In this document: one piece after another, positions 17,190 through 29,595 of the stretch
Position numbering within the stretch: the stretch's first letter is position 1
Layout of the letters: the number at the start of each line of letters is the position of its first letter
NCBI GenBank assembly: GCA_031432545.1
Contig: JAVKGX010000001.1
Coordinates: 454,411-518,410 of the forward strand
Direction of reading: 5' to 3'
Length of the DNA stretch: 64,000 nt
Source: Armatimonadota bacterium
GTDB lineage: Bacteria; Sysuimicrobiota; Sysuimicrobiia; Sysuimicrobiales; Sysuimicrobiaceae
The notes under the pieces: model-generated
Told to the model about the DNA's origin: nothing
Databases searched by the model: none
What the model saw: the letters and a program-made list of their open reading frames with translations, nothing else
Translations under genes and position numbers: made by a program

Positions 17190-17561
17190 ATGCGCATCGT
17201 GCTGGTAGTCGTGGGGGGAGCGATCGGTGCGCTGCTCCGCTACGCGGTCGAGGGCTGGTTTGCCGGGCGGACGGGGATCTCCTTCCCCTACGGCACCCTC
17301 GTCGTGAACGTGACGGGGAGCTTCGCTTTGGGTCTGCTGTCCGTCTTCACCATCGAGCGGCTGCTTTTGAGTCCCGAAGCGCGCCTGTTCGTGGGGGTGG
17401 GTCTGCTTGGGGCCTACACAACCTTCTCCACCTGGCAGTACGAGAGTTGGCGTCTGATCGAATCGGGGAGTTGGCCGCTGGCGGTCGTGAACCTGGGAGG
17501 AAGCTTGGTGTTGGGCTTTGCGGCCCTGGTTGTGGGGGTCCTGATCGGCCGTGCCCTCTAG
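17190..17561 (+). CDS. crcB: Fluoride ion channel CrcB/Fluc
   Basis: This is a 123-residue membrane protein with four helices. It has the Fluc signatures GGAIGALLRY at the N-terminus, PYGTLVVNVTGSFALG (the central Asn and Gly), and GAYTTFSTWQYE with the conserved Phe/Ser/Thr of the fluoride pore. It exports fluoride as a dual-topology dimer. ATG 17190 follows GGAGGTC; an upstream ATG at 17139 would fall inside the terminator and is rejected. It is regulated by the leader fluoride riboswitch. Its stop shares CTAG with the convergent DUF190 gene. Confidence 0.93.
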   Translation: MRIVLVVVGGAIGALLRYAVEGWFAGRTGISFPYGTLVVNVTGSFALGLLSVFTIERLLLSPEARLFVGVGLLGAYTTFSTWQYESWRLIESGSWPLAVVNLGGSLVLGFAALVVGVLIGRAL

Positions 17562-17917
17562 CGGTCTTCGGCGGCGATCGGGACCGGACGGTGCCGGTAC
17601 AGGATCACGCGCACCTTCTCAAGCGTGACCAGTCCCTCGCTCACCATCTCGTCGAGCACGGGGAGAAACGACTCGATCCGCTCGGCGCTGTCGGCGATCT
17701 CGATCACGATGGGGAGGTCTTCGGACAGCCGCAGGATCTTCGCGGTGTGGATGCGGCTGTGGGCCCCGAAACCCGCCAGCCCGCGGACGACGGTTGCCCC
17801 GGCCAGCCCCCTCTCGCGGGCCTTGAGGAGGATCGCTTCGTACAGAGGCTGCCCCTGCCAGCGATCGGATTCGCCGATGAAGACGCGCAGCAGCAGTCCG
17901 TCTTCGGCAAGCCTCAC
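17558..17917 (-). CDS. DUF190 family protein
   Basis: This is a 119-residue protein of the DUF190 family, which has a ferredoxin-like, PII-resembling fold. Typical segments are LLLRVFIGESDRWQGQPLYEAIL, GLAGATVVRGLAGFG and LPIVIEIADSAERI. DUF190 genes are commonly found next to crcB, and here the gene converges on crcB with a shared CTAG. The start is GTG 17917; no good Shine-Dalgarno site is visible and no other start is available nearby. The biochemical role of the family is not established. A regulatory or sensory role in ion stress is inferred from the neighbourhood. Confidence 0.85.
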   Translation of the reverse strand: MRLAEDGLLLRVFIGESDRWQGQPLYEAILLKARERGLAGATVVRGLAGFGAHSRIHTAKILRLSEDLPIVIEIADSAERIESFLPVLDEMVSEGLVTLEKVRVILYRHRPVPIAAEDR

Positions 17918-17992
17918 AGCAGGAGCCTTCGGGCTGGGGACCTGCTGATCCTGCCGATGACGGCTTCCGCGGGGGGAGGGCGCGCGGAGGGG

Positions 17993-19192
17993 ATGGCACA
18001 CGACGGTACGATCTCCGACAGCGCCCGTCGGCTGGGCCCGGGCGTCATCGCCATTGGCCTGGCCAGCCTGTTGAGCGACCTCGGCCACGAGACCGCGACC
18101 GCGGTGCTGCCGTTGTTTCTCATGGCCATCGGCGGCTCGCCGCTGACTCTGGGTCTGGTCGAAGGGGTCGCCGATTTCGCGTCCAGCGCGGCCAAGCTGT
18201 GGGCGGGTCACTTGGGGGGCCGTCTGGCGCGGCGCAAGGTCCCGGCGGCGGGTGCATACTTCCTCACGGCCGTGGCGACCGCATCGATCGGCTTGGCCGC
18301 GCACTGGCTGCACGTCCTGCTGGGGCGGACCGCCGCCTGGCTGGGGCGAGGCTTCCGCGGTCCCCTGCGCGATACCCTCCTCGCCGAACAGACGCACCCG
18401 TCGGGCTACGGACGGGCGTTTGGTTTCGAGCGCGCGATGGACACCGTGGGGGCCATTCTGGGGCCGCTGTTCGCGCTGGCGTTGCTGTCTGTAGCCGCGC
18501 CGCTGCGGACGATCCTGTTGGTGACCCTCGTCCCCGGCGCGCTGGCCGCCGTGCTCTTCTTGACGGTGCGGGAAAGGGGCGGCGTGCGCCCCGGACGGTC
18601 GTTTCGGTCCATGGCCGCCTCCTTGCCCCCCAACTTCCGCCGATTCCTCCTCGCCGTCGGCGTCTTCGGCGCGGGGGACTTCTCCCGGACGTTGCTCATC
18701 CTCTGGGCGTTGGGAGTCGGGGTGCACATAGAGGGCGGGGGAGAACTCACCGTCCCGGTTCTCCTGTACGCGGGCTACAACGCGGTGAGCGCGGCCAGCT
18801 CCTACGTCAGCGGCGACTGGAGCGACCGACTGGGCAGACGGCCCCTGCTGCTGTTCGGGTACGCCGTCGCGGCCGCGGTGGGCCTGCTCATGGCATTCGA
18901 CGTGCGCTCCCTGCCAATCCTCGTCGCGGTCTTCGTCGGATCGGGCATCTATGTCGGCATCGAGGAAGCCCTTGAGCGCTCGACCGCGGCCGACCTGCTT
19001 CCCGACAGCCACCGCGCCTTCGGCTTCGGTGCGCTGGCTGCCGTCAACGGCCTGGGCGACCTGGTGTCCAGCGTCCTGATCGGGCTGCTCTGGCAGACGG
19101 CCGGTGCCTCGGTCGCATTCGGGGCCGCCGCCGCACTCTGCCTGCTGGGCGTGCTGCTCCTCACCCGGGTGGAGTTCGTCGGGCGCCGATGA
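17993..19192 (+). CDS. MFS transporter
   Basis: This is a 399-residue major facilitator protein with 12 hydrophobic helices in two halves. It has the DxxGRR-type loop GDWSDRLGRRPLL in the second half and GHLGGRLARRKV in the first. The LLSDLGHETATAVLPLF start is typical of a drug/tetracycline-type MFS subgroup. I chose ATG 17993, next to a GGAGGGG. ATG 17957 is possible and would add 12 residues. The substrate is unknown. The gene is divergent from DUF190, with 75 bases between the starts. Confidence 0.87.
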   Translation: MAHDGTISDSARRLGPGVIAIGLASLLSDLGHETATAVLPLFLMAIGGSPLTLGLVEGVADFASSAAKLWAGHLGGRLARRKVPAAGAYFLTAVATASIGLAAHWLHVLLGRTAAWLGRGFRGPLRDTLLAEQTHPSGYGRAFGFERAMDTVGAILGPLFALALLSVAAPLRTILLVTLVPGALAAVLFLTVRERGGVRPGRSFRSMAASLPPNFRRFLLAVGVFGAGDFSRTLLILWALGVGVHIEGGGELTVPVLLYAGYNAVSAASSYVSGDWSDRLGRRPLLLFGYAVAAAVGLLMAFDVRSLPILVAVFVGSGIYVGIEEALERSTAADLLPDSHRAFGFGALAAVNGLGDLVSSVLIGLLWQTAGASVAFGAAAALCLLGVLLLTRVEFVGRR

Positions 19193-19247
19193 AGGAGGGA
19201 GCGTCCGGTGAGCCCGCGGCCCCCAAGGGTACGGTCACGCACGCAAA

Positions 19248-19280
19248 CAGAGGGCACCGGCTGGAGCCCGGTGCCCTCTG
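19248..19280 (-). terminator. Strong hairpin ending the cox operon
   Basis: A perfect 13-bp inverted repeat (CAGAGGGCACCGG / CCGGTGCCCTCTG) with a 7-base loop. On the minus strand it is followed by TTTG, so it probably terminates the coxSLM transcript. It may also stop read-through from the MFS gene on the plus strand, although no T tract follows there. Confidence 0.7.
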
Positions 19281-19298
19281 CGGTCCTGCGGCCGACGG

Positions 19299-20165
19299 CT
19301 ACCCGCCGGCGCGCCGTGCGGCCTTGAGGATCGCGCGCTGGACGTACACGGTCGCGAGGTGACGCTTGTACTCGGCCGAGGCGTGCAGGTCGTCCGTCGC
19401 TTCCAGCCCGTCGGCGGCAAGCCTTGCCGCGCCGGCCACCGTGCCGTCGTCCAACGGCTTGCCCGCCAGTGCCTGCTCGACCTTGGCGAGGCGCTGGGCC
19501 TTCGGGCCGACACCGGTGATCGCCAGGCGCGCCTGCCTGCACGTGCTCCCGTCTATCGTCACCAGACACGCCACACCCACCAGGGAGTAGCCAGAGGCCG
19601 GGTGGGGCAGCTTGACGTAGCACGAACCCTGGCCCGGGGTCTGGACCGGAAAGCGCACCCAGCAAAGGATCTCGTCCGGCCGCAGCGCCGTAGTCAGCAT
19701 GTCCACGAACCAGTCGGCGGCCCGGATGGTGCGGGTGCCCGCAGAACCCTCGCATTCCATCTGTGCGTCCAGGGCCAGGACCACCGCGGGGTAGTCGGCC
19801 GCGGGATCGGCGTGCGCGAGCGCGCCGCCGATCGTGCCGCGGTTGCGGACCTGCAGATCCCCGATCTGCTCGGCGGCTTCGGCCAGCAGCGGCACCTTCG
19901 CCCGGACGACCGGACTGGTGGCGATCTCGTCGTGGGTGGTAAGCGCCCCGACCAGCACGGACTGGCCCTCCTCGCGTACGCCGCGCAGCTCGTCGACCCG
20001 GCCGATGTCGACGAGGACTTCGGGCTGACTCAACCGCAGCTTCATCAGCGGCAGCAGGCTGTGGCCGCCAGCCAGCAACTTCGCGCGGTCTCCGTGCCGC
20101 TGCAGCAGCGCGATCGCTTCCCGGACGCTGGCGGCGCGCGCGTACTCGAACGGTGCCGGGATCAC
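19299..20165 (-). CDS. coxM: Molybdenum hydroxylase FAD subunit (CoxM-type)
   Basis: This is the medium FAD-binding subunit of a xanthine dehydrogenase/CO dehydrogenase family enzyme, 288 residues. The FAD motif LLAGGHSLLPLMKLRL lies near residue 33 and the second, RNRGTIGGALAHADPAADYP, near residue 107. The C-terminal CO_deh_flav_C domain follows. GTG 20165 has a strong AAGGAGG and overlaps the stop of the large-subunit gene. It passes electrons from the iron-sulfur subunit to an acceptor. It is third in the coxS-coxL-coxM operon. Confidence 0.9.
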   Translation of the reverse strand: MIPAPFEYARAASVREAIALLQRHGDRAKLLAGGHSLLPLMKLRLSQPEVLVDIGRVDELRGVREEGQSVLVGALTTHDEIATSPVVRAKVPLLAEAAEQIGDLQVRNRGTIGGALAHADPAADYPAVVLALDAQMECEGSAGTRTIRAADWFVDMLTTALRPDEILCWVRFPVQTPGQGSCYVKLPHPASGYSLVGVACLVTIDGSTCRQARLAITGVGPKAQRLAKVEQALAGKPLDDGTVAGAARLAADGLEATDDLHASAEYKRHLATVYVQRAILKAARRAGG

Positions 20166-22525
20166 GGCCTGCCACCTCCTTTCGCCGAGCGCATCGCTCG
20201 CCACACCGTCTCGGGCAGCAGCGGCATGTCGATGTGCCGCACGCCCATCGGCGCGAGCGCGTCCATCACCGCGTTGACCACCGCCGGCGTGCTCGCGATC
20301 GTCCCGGTCTCGCCCACCCCCTTGACGCCCATCGGGTTGACCGGAGTCGGCGTCTCGGTGCGGTCGGTTTCGATCGTAGGGAGCCATCCGGCCCTGGGCA
20401 CCGCGTATTCGGCCATCGAGCCGGTGAGCAGGTTGCCCGCCCCGTCGTAGGCGGCGAACTCCCACAGCGCCTGCGCGATACCCTGGGCGATACCGCCGTG
20501 CACCTGGCCGTCGACGATCAGAGGGTTGATCACCCTGCCGCAGTCGTCCACCGCGACGTAGCGCAGGATCCGGGTGTGGCCGGTGTCCGAGTCGACTTCG
20601 ACGACGCAGATGTGCGTGCCGAACGGGTAGACGAAGTTGGACGGGTCGTAGAACGCGTTCGCCTCCAGCGACGGCTCGAACCCCTCGGGCAGGTTCCAAG
20701 CCAGGTAAGCCTGCAGGGCCACCTCCTGGATGGTCATCCCGCGGTCCGGTGCGCCCTTCACGTGAAAGCGCCCGCCCTCGAACACCAAGTCGTCTACGCT
20801 CACCTCCAGCTGGTGCGCCGCAAGCCTGGCGGCCTTCTCCTTCACGCGCTGCGCCGCCAGGTGCACCGAGGTGCCGCCCACCGCGGTGGTGCGGCTCCCG
20901 TACGTCCCCCAGCCCATCGGGATCGCATCCGTGTCGCCGTGCACGACATCGATGTCGTCCAGCGGGATCCCGAGTTCGTGAGCGACGATCTGCGCGAAGG
21001 TCGTCTCCTCACCCTGACCGTGCGGGGACGCACCCGTGAACACCGTCACCTTGCCCGTGGGGTGCACGCGCACCACCGCGCTCTCCCACAGCCCCCCCTG
21101 GAACCCAACGGCGCCGGCGACCTTGGACGGTCCCAGCCCGCAGATCTCTACGTAGGAGGAAAACCCGATGCCCAGGTGGCGTCCCTGCCTCCGGGCCTGT
21201 TCCTGTTCGGCGCGCGCCTTCGGGTAGTCCAGGATCTCCAGCGCGCGGTCCAGCGCCCGCTCGTAGTCGCCGCTGTCGTAAGTGATCCCGGTGGCGACGG
21301 TGTAGGGGAACTCGTCTCGGCGGATGAAGTTGCGGCGGCGGATGTCGACGGGATCCACGCCCAACTCCCGGGCGACGAGGTCCATCATGCGTTCGAGGAT
21401 GTAGGTGGCCTCCGGACGGCCCGCTCCCCGGTACGCGTCCACCGGCGTGGTGTTGGTGAACAGCCCCACCACCTCGCACGAGATGTTGGGGATCCTGTAG
21501 GGCCCCGACAGCATCAGCCCGTACAGGATCGTCGGGACGCCCGGCGCCGCGGTCGACAGGTAGGCGCCGAGGTTCGCCAGCGTCCTGACCTTGATGCCGA
21601 CGATCGTGCCGTCTGGCCGGAACGCGATCTCGACGTCCTCGATGTGGTCGCGACCATGGGTCGTCGCCTGGTAGTTCTCACGCCGGTCCTCCGTCCACTT
21701 CACGGGTCGGCCCAGCCGCATCGCGAGGTGCCCGACGACGGCCTCCTCCGGGTAGTGCGGGATCTTGCTCCCGAAGCCGCCGCCGACTTCGGGTGCGACG
21801 ACGCGCAGCTTGTGCTCCGGCACGCCCACGGTCCCCGACAGCAGCACGCGGGCGATGTGCGGGTTCTGCGTGGTGCTCCAGATCGTCAGCTCGCCCGAAC
21901 CGGAGTTGTACTGCGCCATCGTCGCCCGCGTCTCCATCGCGTTGGGGATCAGGCGCTGGTTGACCAGCCGCTGGCGCAGCGTGCGCACCTCTGGCTGGCC
22001 AACCGCGGCGTCGTAGTCTCCGCCGTTCACCGCCCACCGAAGGGCGGTGTTGTTGGGCACGTCGTCGTGCACCAGCACCTTGCCGGCGAGGGCCTCCTCG
22101 AGGTCGACGACCGGGGGCAGCGGCTCATAGTCCACCTCGACCAGGGCCGCCGCGTCGTACGCCGCCGCGCGCGTCTGCGCGACCACCACGGCGACGGGGT
22201 CGCCGACGTAACGCACCCGATCTTTGGCGATCGCGGGGTGGGCAGGCGTCTTGAGGTCGGCGTTGGGGACCAGCCAGGCGCAGGGGATCGGGTTGACCTT
22301 GCCTTCGATGTCCGCGCCCGTCAGGATCGAGACGACACCCGGGACCGAAGCCGCCCGGGCGGTGTCCACGCGGCGGATCCGCGCGTGGGCATGTGGGCTG
22401 CGGACGAAGACCGCGTAGCACAGATCCGGCAGCGTCAGGTCGTCGGTGTAACTCGCCGTCCCGGTCACGAGCCGTGGGTCTTCGCGCCGCCGGACCCTCG
22501 CGCCGAACACCTGGGTGACGGCCAT
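20162..22525 (-). CDS. coxL: Molybdenum hydroxylase large subunit (form II CoxL-like)
   Basis: This is the 787-residue molybdopterin subunit of an aerobic CO dehydrogenase/aldehyde oxidase-type enzyme. The active-site loop is DAYRGAGRPEATY (AYRGAGR at 364-370), the form II signature. True CO dehydrogenases of form I carry AYxCSFR instead. GGGFGSK (248-254) and GVGETGT near the C-terminus, with the catalytic glutamate, are present. The enzyme therefore oxidises some hydroxylatable substrate; CO is not supported as the substrate. ATG 22525 lies six bases after the coxS stop. No coxD, coxE or coxF maturation genes are seen nearby. Confidence 0.9.
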   Translation of the reverse strand: MAVTQVFGARVRRREDPRLVTGTASYTDDLTLPDLCYAVFVRSPHAHARIRRVDTARAASVPGVVSILTGADIEGKVNPIPCAWLVPNADLKTPAHPAIAKDRVRYVGDPVAVVVAQTRAAAYDAAALVEVDYEPLPPVVDLEEALAGKVLVHDDVPNNTALRWAVNGGDYDAAVGQPEVRTLRQRLVNQRLIPNAMETRATMAQYNSGSGELTIWSTTQNPHIARVLLSGTVGVPEHKLRVVAPEVGGGFGSKIPHYPEEAVVGHLAMRLGRPVKWTEDRRENYQATTHGRDHIEDVEIAFRPDGTIVGIKVRTLANLGAYLSTAAPGVPTILYGLMLSGPYRIPNISCEVVGLFTNTTPVDAYRGAGRPEATYILERMMDLVARELGVDPVDIRRRNFIRRDEFPYTVATGITYDSGDYERALDRALEILDYPKARAEQEQARRQGRHLGIGFSSYVEICGLGPSKVAGAVGFQGGLWESAVVRVHPTGKVTVFTGASPHGQGEETTFAQIVAHELGIPLDDIDVVHGDTDAIPMGWGTYGSRTTAVGGTSVHLAAQRVKEKAARLAAHQLEVSVDDLVFEGGRFHVKGAPDRGMTIQEVALQAYLAWNLPEGFEPSLEANAFYDPSNFVYPFGTHICVVEVDSDTGHTRILRYVAVDDCGRVINPLIVDGQVHGGIAQGIAQALWEFAAYDGAGNLLTGSMAEYAVPRAGWLPTIETDRTETPTPVNPMGVKGVGETGTIASTPAVVNAVMDALAPMGVRHIDMPLLPETVWRAMRSAKGGGRP

Positions 22526-22531
22526 CGCTAC

Positions 22532-25877
<3,346 letters not shown>

Positions 25878-25973
25878 CCGGCCGGGTGCGCACGGGGTGA
25901 GAATGCGACGGCGCAGCAGGGGGGCGGGCGCGTGAGACCAAGCCGGAGGCAGGGAGAGGAGTCCGGTAGCGCG

Positions 25974-27515
25974 ATGGATCCCATCGACGATCTGCGGGAA
26001 CGACGGGCGCGGCTGCGCCGCATGGGCGGCGAGGCGCGCATTCGCCGCCAGCACGAGGCGGGCAAGCTGACCGCCCGCGAGCGGCTCGACCTACTGCTCG
26101 ACCCCGGGTCGTTCGTCGAGTACGAGCTCCACGTGACGCACCGAGGCCGCGACTTCGGGTTGGACCGCCTGGAAGCACCCGCAGACGGCGTCGTCACCGG
26201 CTACGGGACGATCGACGGGCGCCCGGTGTACGTCTTCTCCCAGGACTTCACGGTGCTGGGCGGATCGTTGGGCGAGGCGCACGCCCAGAAGATCTGCAAG
26301 GTCATGGACCAGGCGATGAAGGTGGGTGCTCCGGTGATCGGCCTCAACGACAGCGGCGGCGCGCGCATCCAGGAAGGCGTGGCGGCGCTGGGAGGGTACG
26401 CGGAGATCTTCCTGCGCAACACGCTGGCCAGCGGCGTGATCCCGCAGATCAGCGCCGTGATGGGGCCGTGCGCGGGAGGCGCGGTGTATTCACCGGCGAT
26501 CACGGACTTCGTGTTGATGGTGCGGGGGACGTCGTACATGTTCGTGACAGGGCCCCAGGTCGTGCGCGCCGTCACGCGCGAGGATGTGTCCTTCGAGGAG
26601 CTGGGTGGGGCTGACGTCCACGCCTCACGCAGCGGCGTCGCACACTTCGTCGCCGAAGACGACGCGCACTGTCTGGACCTCGTCCGCCGGCTGCTGTCCT
26701 ACCTGCCGCAGAACAACATGGAAGACCCCCCGCGGATCGCGCCCCGCGACGACCCTGACCGGATGGACCCCGAGCTGGACCGGATCGTGCCGGAGGATCC
26801 CGTGCGGCCGTACGACATGCACGAGGTGATCCGGCGGGTCGTCGACGAAGGCGAGTTCCTCGAGGTGCACCAGCACTACGCCCCCAACCTGCTCGTCGGG
26901 TTTGCACGCCTCAACGGCCGGTCGGTCGGCGTCGTCGCGCAGCAGCCCTCGGTCCTGGCGGGCGTGCTGGACATCGACGCGTCGGTGAAGGGCGCGCGCT
27001 TCGTGCGGTTCTGCGACTGTTTCAACATCCCCCTGGTGACGTTCGTGGACGTCCCGGGGTTTCTGCCGGGCGTGGCGCAGGAACATGGCGGCATCATCAA
27101 GCACGGCGCGATGCTCCTGTACGCGTACTGTGAGGCGACGGTGCCTAAGCTGACGGTCATCACGCGTAAGGCGTACGGCGGCGCCTACGACGTGATGGCC
27201 AGCAAGCACATCCGCGGGGATCTGAACCTGGCGTGGCCGACGGCGGAGATCGCGGTCATGGGACCGGAAGGCGCGATCGAGGTGATCTTCCGCCGGGAGA
27301 TCGAGCGGGCCGCCGATCCGGAGGCGACCAAGCAGCGGCTGGTTGCCGACTACAGGCAGACGTTCGCAAACCCCTACGTGGCGGCCTCGCGCGGGTATTT
27401 GGACGACGTGATCGAGCCGCGGGAGACGCGGCCACGGCTGATCTCCGCGCTGGAGGTCCTGCGCACCAAGCGCGACGTCAACCCGCGCCGCAAGCACGGG
27501 AACATTCCACTGTAG
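25974..27515 (+). CDS. pccB: Propionyl-CoA/acyl-CoA carboxylase beta (carboxyltransferase) subunit
   Basis: This subunit transfers carboxyl from biotin to propionyl-CoA, giving methylmalonyl-CoA. The protein is 513 residues, the usual PccB length. It carries the N-terminal [21 protein letters not shown] pattern, the acyl-CoA segment [31 protein letters not shown], and [20 protein letters not shown] for biotin-CoA contact. I chose ATG 25974 (MDPIDDL...). GTG 25932 would add 14 residues and is less likely. The genes that follow supply the biotin carboxylase, carrier protein and methylmalonyl-CoA conversion, so propionyl-CoA is the likely substrate. Confidence 0.93.
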   Translation: MDPIDDLRERRARLRRMGGEARIRRQHEAGKLTARERLDLLLDPGSFVEYELHVTHRGRDFGLDRLEAPADGVVTGYGTIDGRPVYVFSQDFTVLGGSLGEAHAQKICKVMDQAMKVGAPVIGLNDSGGARIQEGVAALGGYAEIFLRNTLASGVIPQISAVMGPCAGGAVYSPAITDFVLMVRGTSYMFVTGPQVVRAVTREDVSFEELGGADVHASRSGVAHFVAEDDAHCLDLVRRLLSYLPQNNMEDPPRIAPRDDPDRMDPELDRIVPEDPVRPYDMHEVIRRVVDEGEFLEVHQHYAPNLLVGFARLNGRSVGVVAQQPSVLAGVLDIDASVKGARFVRFCDCFNIPLVTFVDVPGFLPGVAQEHGGIIKHGAMLLYAYCEATVPKLTVITRKAYGGAYDVMASKHIRGDLNLAWPTAEIAVMGPEGAIEVIFRREIERAADPEATKQRLVADYRQTFANPYVAASRGYLDDVIEPRETRPRLISALEVLRTKRDVNPRRKHGNIPL

Positions 27516-27577
27516 CCGGCGGCGCGTCGGCCCGTCGGCACGACGACGCGACAGCATCGGCAGACGGGAGGGATGCG

Positions 27578-29080
27578 GTGCCAACCCGTAGGATCGGCAG
27601 GGTTCTGGTCGCCAACCGCGGCGAGATCGCCGTGCGCGTGATCCGCACGTGCCGGGAACTCGGGATCGGGACGGTGGCGATCTACTCCGACGCGGACGCA
27701 CGCGCCCCGCACGTCCACATGGCCGACGCCGCCTGCCGCATCGGACCGCCGCCGGCTGCCGACAGCTACCTGCGGATCGACGCGATCGTCGAGGCCGCCC
27801 GTCGCAGCGGTGCGGACGCGGTGCACCCGGGGTACGGGTTTCTGGCCGAGAACCCGCTGCTGGCGGAGGCCTGCGCCGCGGCCGGGCTGGTCTTCATCGG
27901 TCCCGGCGCGCCGACGTTGCGGTTGTGCGGCGACAAGGCGGCCGCACGCGAGCGCGCACGGGCGGCGGGCGTGCCCCTGCTGGAGGGGACCGACCCCGTC
28001 GGGGACGCCGAGGCGGCCGCGGCCGCCGAACGGCTCGGTTACCCCGTGCTGATCAAGGCGGCCGCCGGCGGGGGCGGCAAGGGGATCCACGTCGTGCGCG
28101 CCCCGGAGGAACTGGCCAGCGCCTTGCGGCTGGCGCGCGGCGAGGCGCTGTCCGCCTTCGGCGACGACCGCGTGTACTTGGAGCGCTGCCTCGAGCGCGC
28201 CCGCCACGTCGAGGTGCAGATCCTCGCCGATGCGCACGGCAATGTGGTGGCGCTGGGCGAGCGCGACTGCTCCATCCAGCGGCGACACCAGAAGGTCATC
28301 GAGGAAACACCCTGTCCGGTGCTCGCACAGCAGACCCGCAGGCGCCTGTTCGATGCGGCGGTGCGCGCGGTGCGCGCGGTCGGCTACACGAACGCCGGTA
28401 CCGTGGAGTTCCTGTACGATCCCTCGCGCGAGGCGTTCTTCTTCCTGGAGATCAACGCCCGCCTCCAGGTCGAACACCCGGTCACCGAGATGGTCACGGG
28501 GCTGGACCTGGTGGCCGAGCAGATCCGCATCGCCGCCGGTGCCCCCATGGGGGTCCAGGCGTCCGAGGAAGGAAGCGTTGCGACGCGCGGTGCGGCGATC
28601 GAGTGCCGCATCGCGGCCGAAGACGTCGAGGCGCACTTCCTGCCCTCCCTCGGCCGGATCACGGCCCTGCGGGAGCCGGCGGGTCCGTGGGTGCGGACCG
28701 ATGCCGGCTGGTACGTCGGGATGGAGGTCACCCGACACTACGACCCGATGCTCGCGAAGGTGGTCGTGTGGGCCCCAGACCGGCCCACGGCGATCGCCCG
28801 CATGACGCGGGCGCTGGCGGAGACGGTCGTATCCGGGGTGCAGACGACGATCCCGTTTCACCTGTGGACCCTGCAGGACGCGTCGTTTCGAAGCGGTCGG
28901 TACGACGTCCGGTTCGTCGAGGAGCGCTGGACCCACCGCCGCCGGCCCGCAGACCACCTCGAAGAGGCGATGCTGGCCGCCGCGGCGTACGCGTTCGCCC
29001 AGCGGCGGCGGACGGGTGTGGCGCGCCACGAACCCAGCACCCTCGATGCCTGGCGTGCCGTCGTGCGGGATCGGTCGTGA
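27578..29080 (+). CDS. accC: Biotin carboxylase subunit of acyl-CoA carboxylase
   Basis: This is an ATP-grasp biotin carboxylase of 500 residues. It carboxylates the biotin on the carrier protein with ATP and bicarbonate. It has RVLVANRGEIAVRVIRTC at the N-terminus, ATP-binding KAAAGGGGKGIHVV, ERDCSIQRRHQKVIEE, and EINARLQVEHPVTEMVTG, all hallmark motifs. GTG 27578 follows GGGAGG by six bases. Its stop overlaps the carrier gene (GTGA). It may also serve an acetyl-CoA carboxylase, but its place in the island favours propionyl-CoA carboxylase. Confidence 0.93.
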   Translation: MPTRRIGRVLVANRGEIAVRVIRTCRELGIGTVAIYSDADARAPHVHMADAACRIGPPPAADSYLRIDAIVEAARRSGADAVHPGYGFLAENPLLAEACAAAGLVFIGPGAPTLRLCGDKAAARERARAAGVPLLEGTDPVGDAEAAAAAERLGYPVLIKAAAGGGGKGIHVVRAPEELASALRLARGEALSAFGDDRVYLERCLERARHVEVQILADAHGNVVALGERDCSIQRRHQKVIEETPCPVLAQQTRRRLFDAAVRAVRAVGYTNAGTVEFLYDPSREAFFFLEINARLQVEHPVTEMVTGLDLVAEQIRIAAGAPMGVQASEEGSVATRGAAIECRIAAEDVEAHFLPSLGRITALREPAGPWVRTDAGWYVGMEVTRHYDPMLAKVVVWAPDRPTAIARMTRALAETVVSGVQTTIPFHLWTLQDASFRSGRYDVRFVEERWTHRRRPADHLEEAMLAAAAYAFAQRRRTGVARHEPSTLDAWRAVVRDRS

Positions 29081-29568
29081 AGTTCGAGGTCCGATCGGGC
29101 GACCACCGGCGGATCATCGAGATCCGTGAGCCGCCCAACGGGTGGGAGGCGACGTGCGACGGGCGATCGGTGCACGTGGACCTCGTCCGGGTGGTGGGCG
29201 ACCGCTACGTGCTCCAACTGGACGACCGCCGCCTGGAGGTCGAACTGTCCGGCGAGACCGAGAGTGTGCGGGTCGTGGTGGGGTCGGAGATCCACGCGGT
29301 GGAGGTCCGACAGCACCTGCCATTCCGGCGCCGCGCGACCGCCGCGCGTGCGGCGGAGACGGTCGCTTCCCCCATGCCGGGCCTGGTGGTAGCCGTCCAC
29401 GTGGCGGCCGGAGATACGATAGAGTCAGACCAGCCCCTGGTCACGCTGGAGGCGATGAAGATGCAGATGGAGATCCGCGCGCCCCACGCCGGAGTCGTCC
29501 GCCGGGTGCACGCCCGTCCGGGCCAGGACGTCGCCGGCGGCCAGGCGCTCGTGGAGATCGCGCGGTGA
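29077..29568 (+). CDS. Biotin carboxyl carrier protein
   Basis: This is a 163-residue carrier. The C-terminal ~70 residues form a biotinyl domain with SPMPGLVVAVHVAAGD and LEAMKMQMEI. Biotin would be attached at Lys128 of EAMKM. The N-terminal ~90 residues are a BT-like domain that contacts the carboxylase subunits in PCC-type enzymes. The start is GTG 29077, overlapping the biotin carboxylase stop. In many organisms this domain is fused to the biotin carboxylase; here it is separate. Confidence 0.93.
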   Translation: MKFEVRSGDHRRIIEIREPPNGWEATCDGRSVHVDLVRVVGDRYVLQLDDRRLEVELSGETESVRVVVGSEIHAVEVRQHLPFRRRATAARAAETVASPMPGLVVAVHVAAGDTIESDQPLVTLEAMKMQMEIRAPHAGVVRRVHARPGQDVAGGQALVEIAR

Positions 29569-29595
29569 ACACCGGGGCGATGAGGACCGGGATCG

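Noticed and set aside
17918-19012. Long minus-strand frame upstream of DUF190, opposite the MFS gene
   Set aside because: Only the last 119 codons (17558-17917) match DUF190. The rest is Gln/Arg-rich antisense sequence.
20162-22525. Calling the molybdenum hydroxylase an aerobic CO dehydrogenase
   Set aside because: The active-site loop is AYRGAGR (form II), without the cysteine of the CO-oxidising form I.
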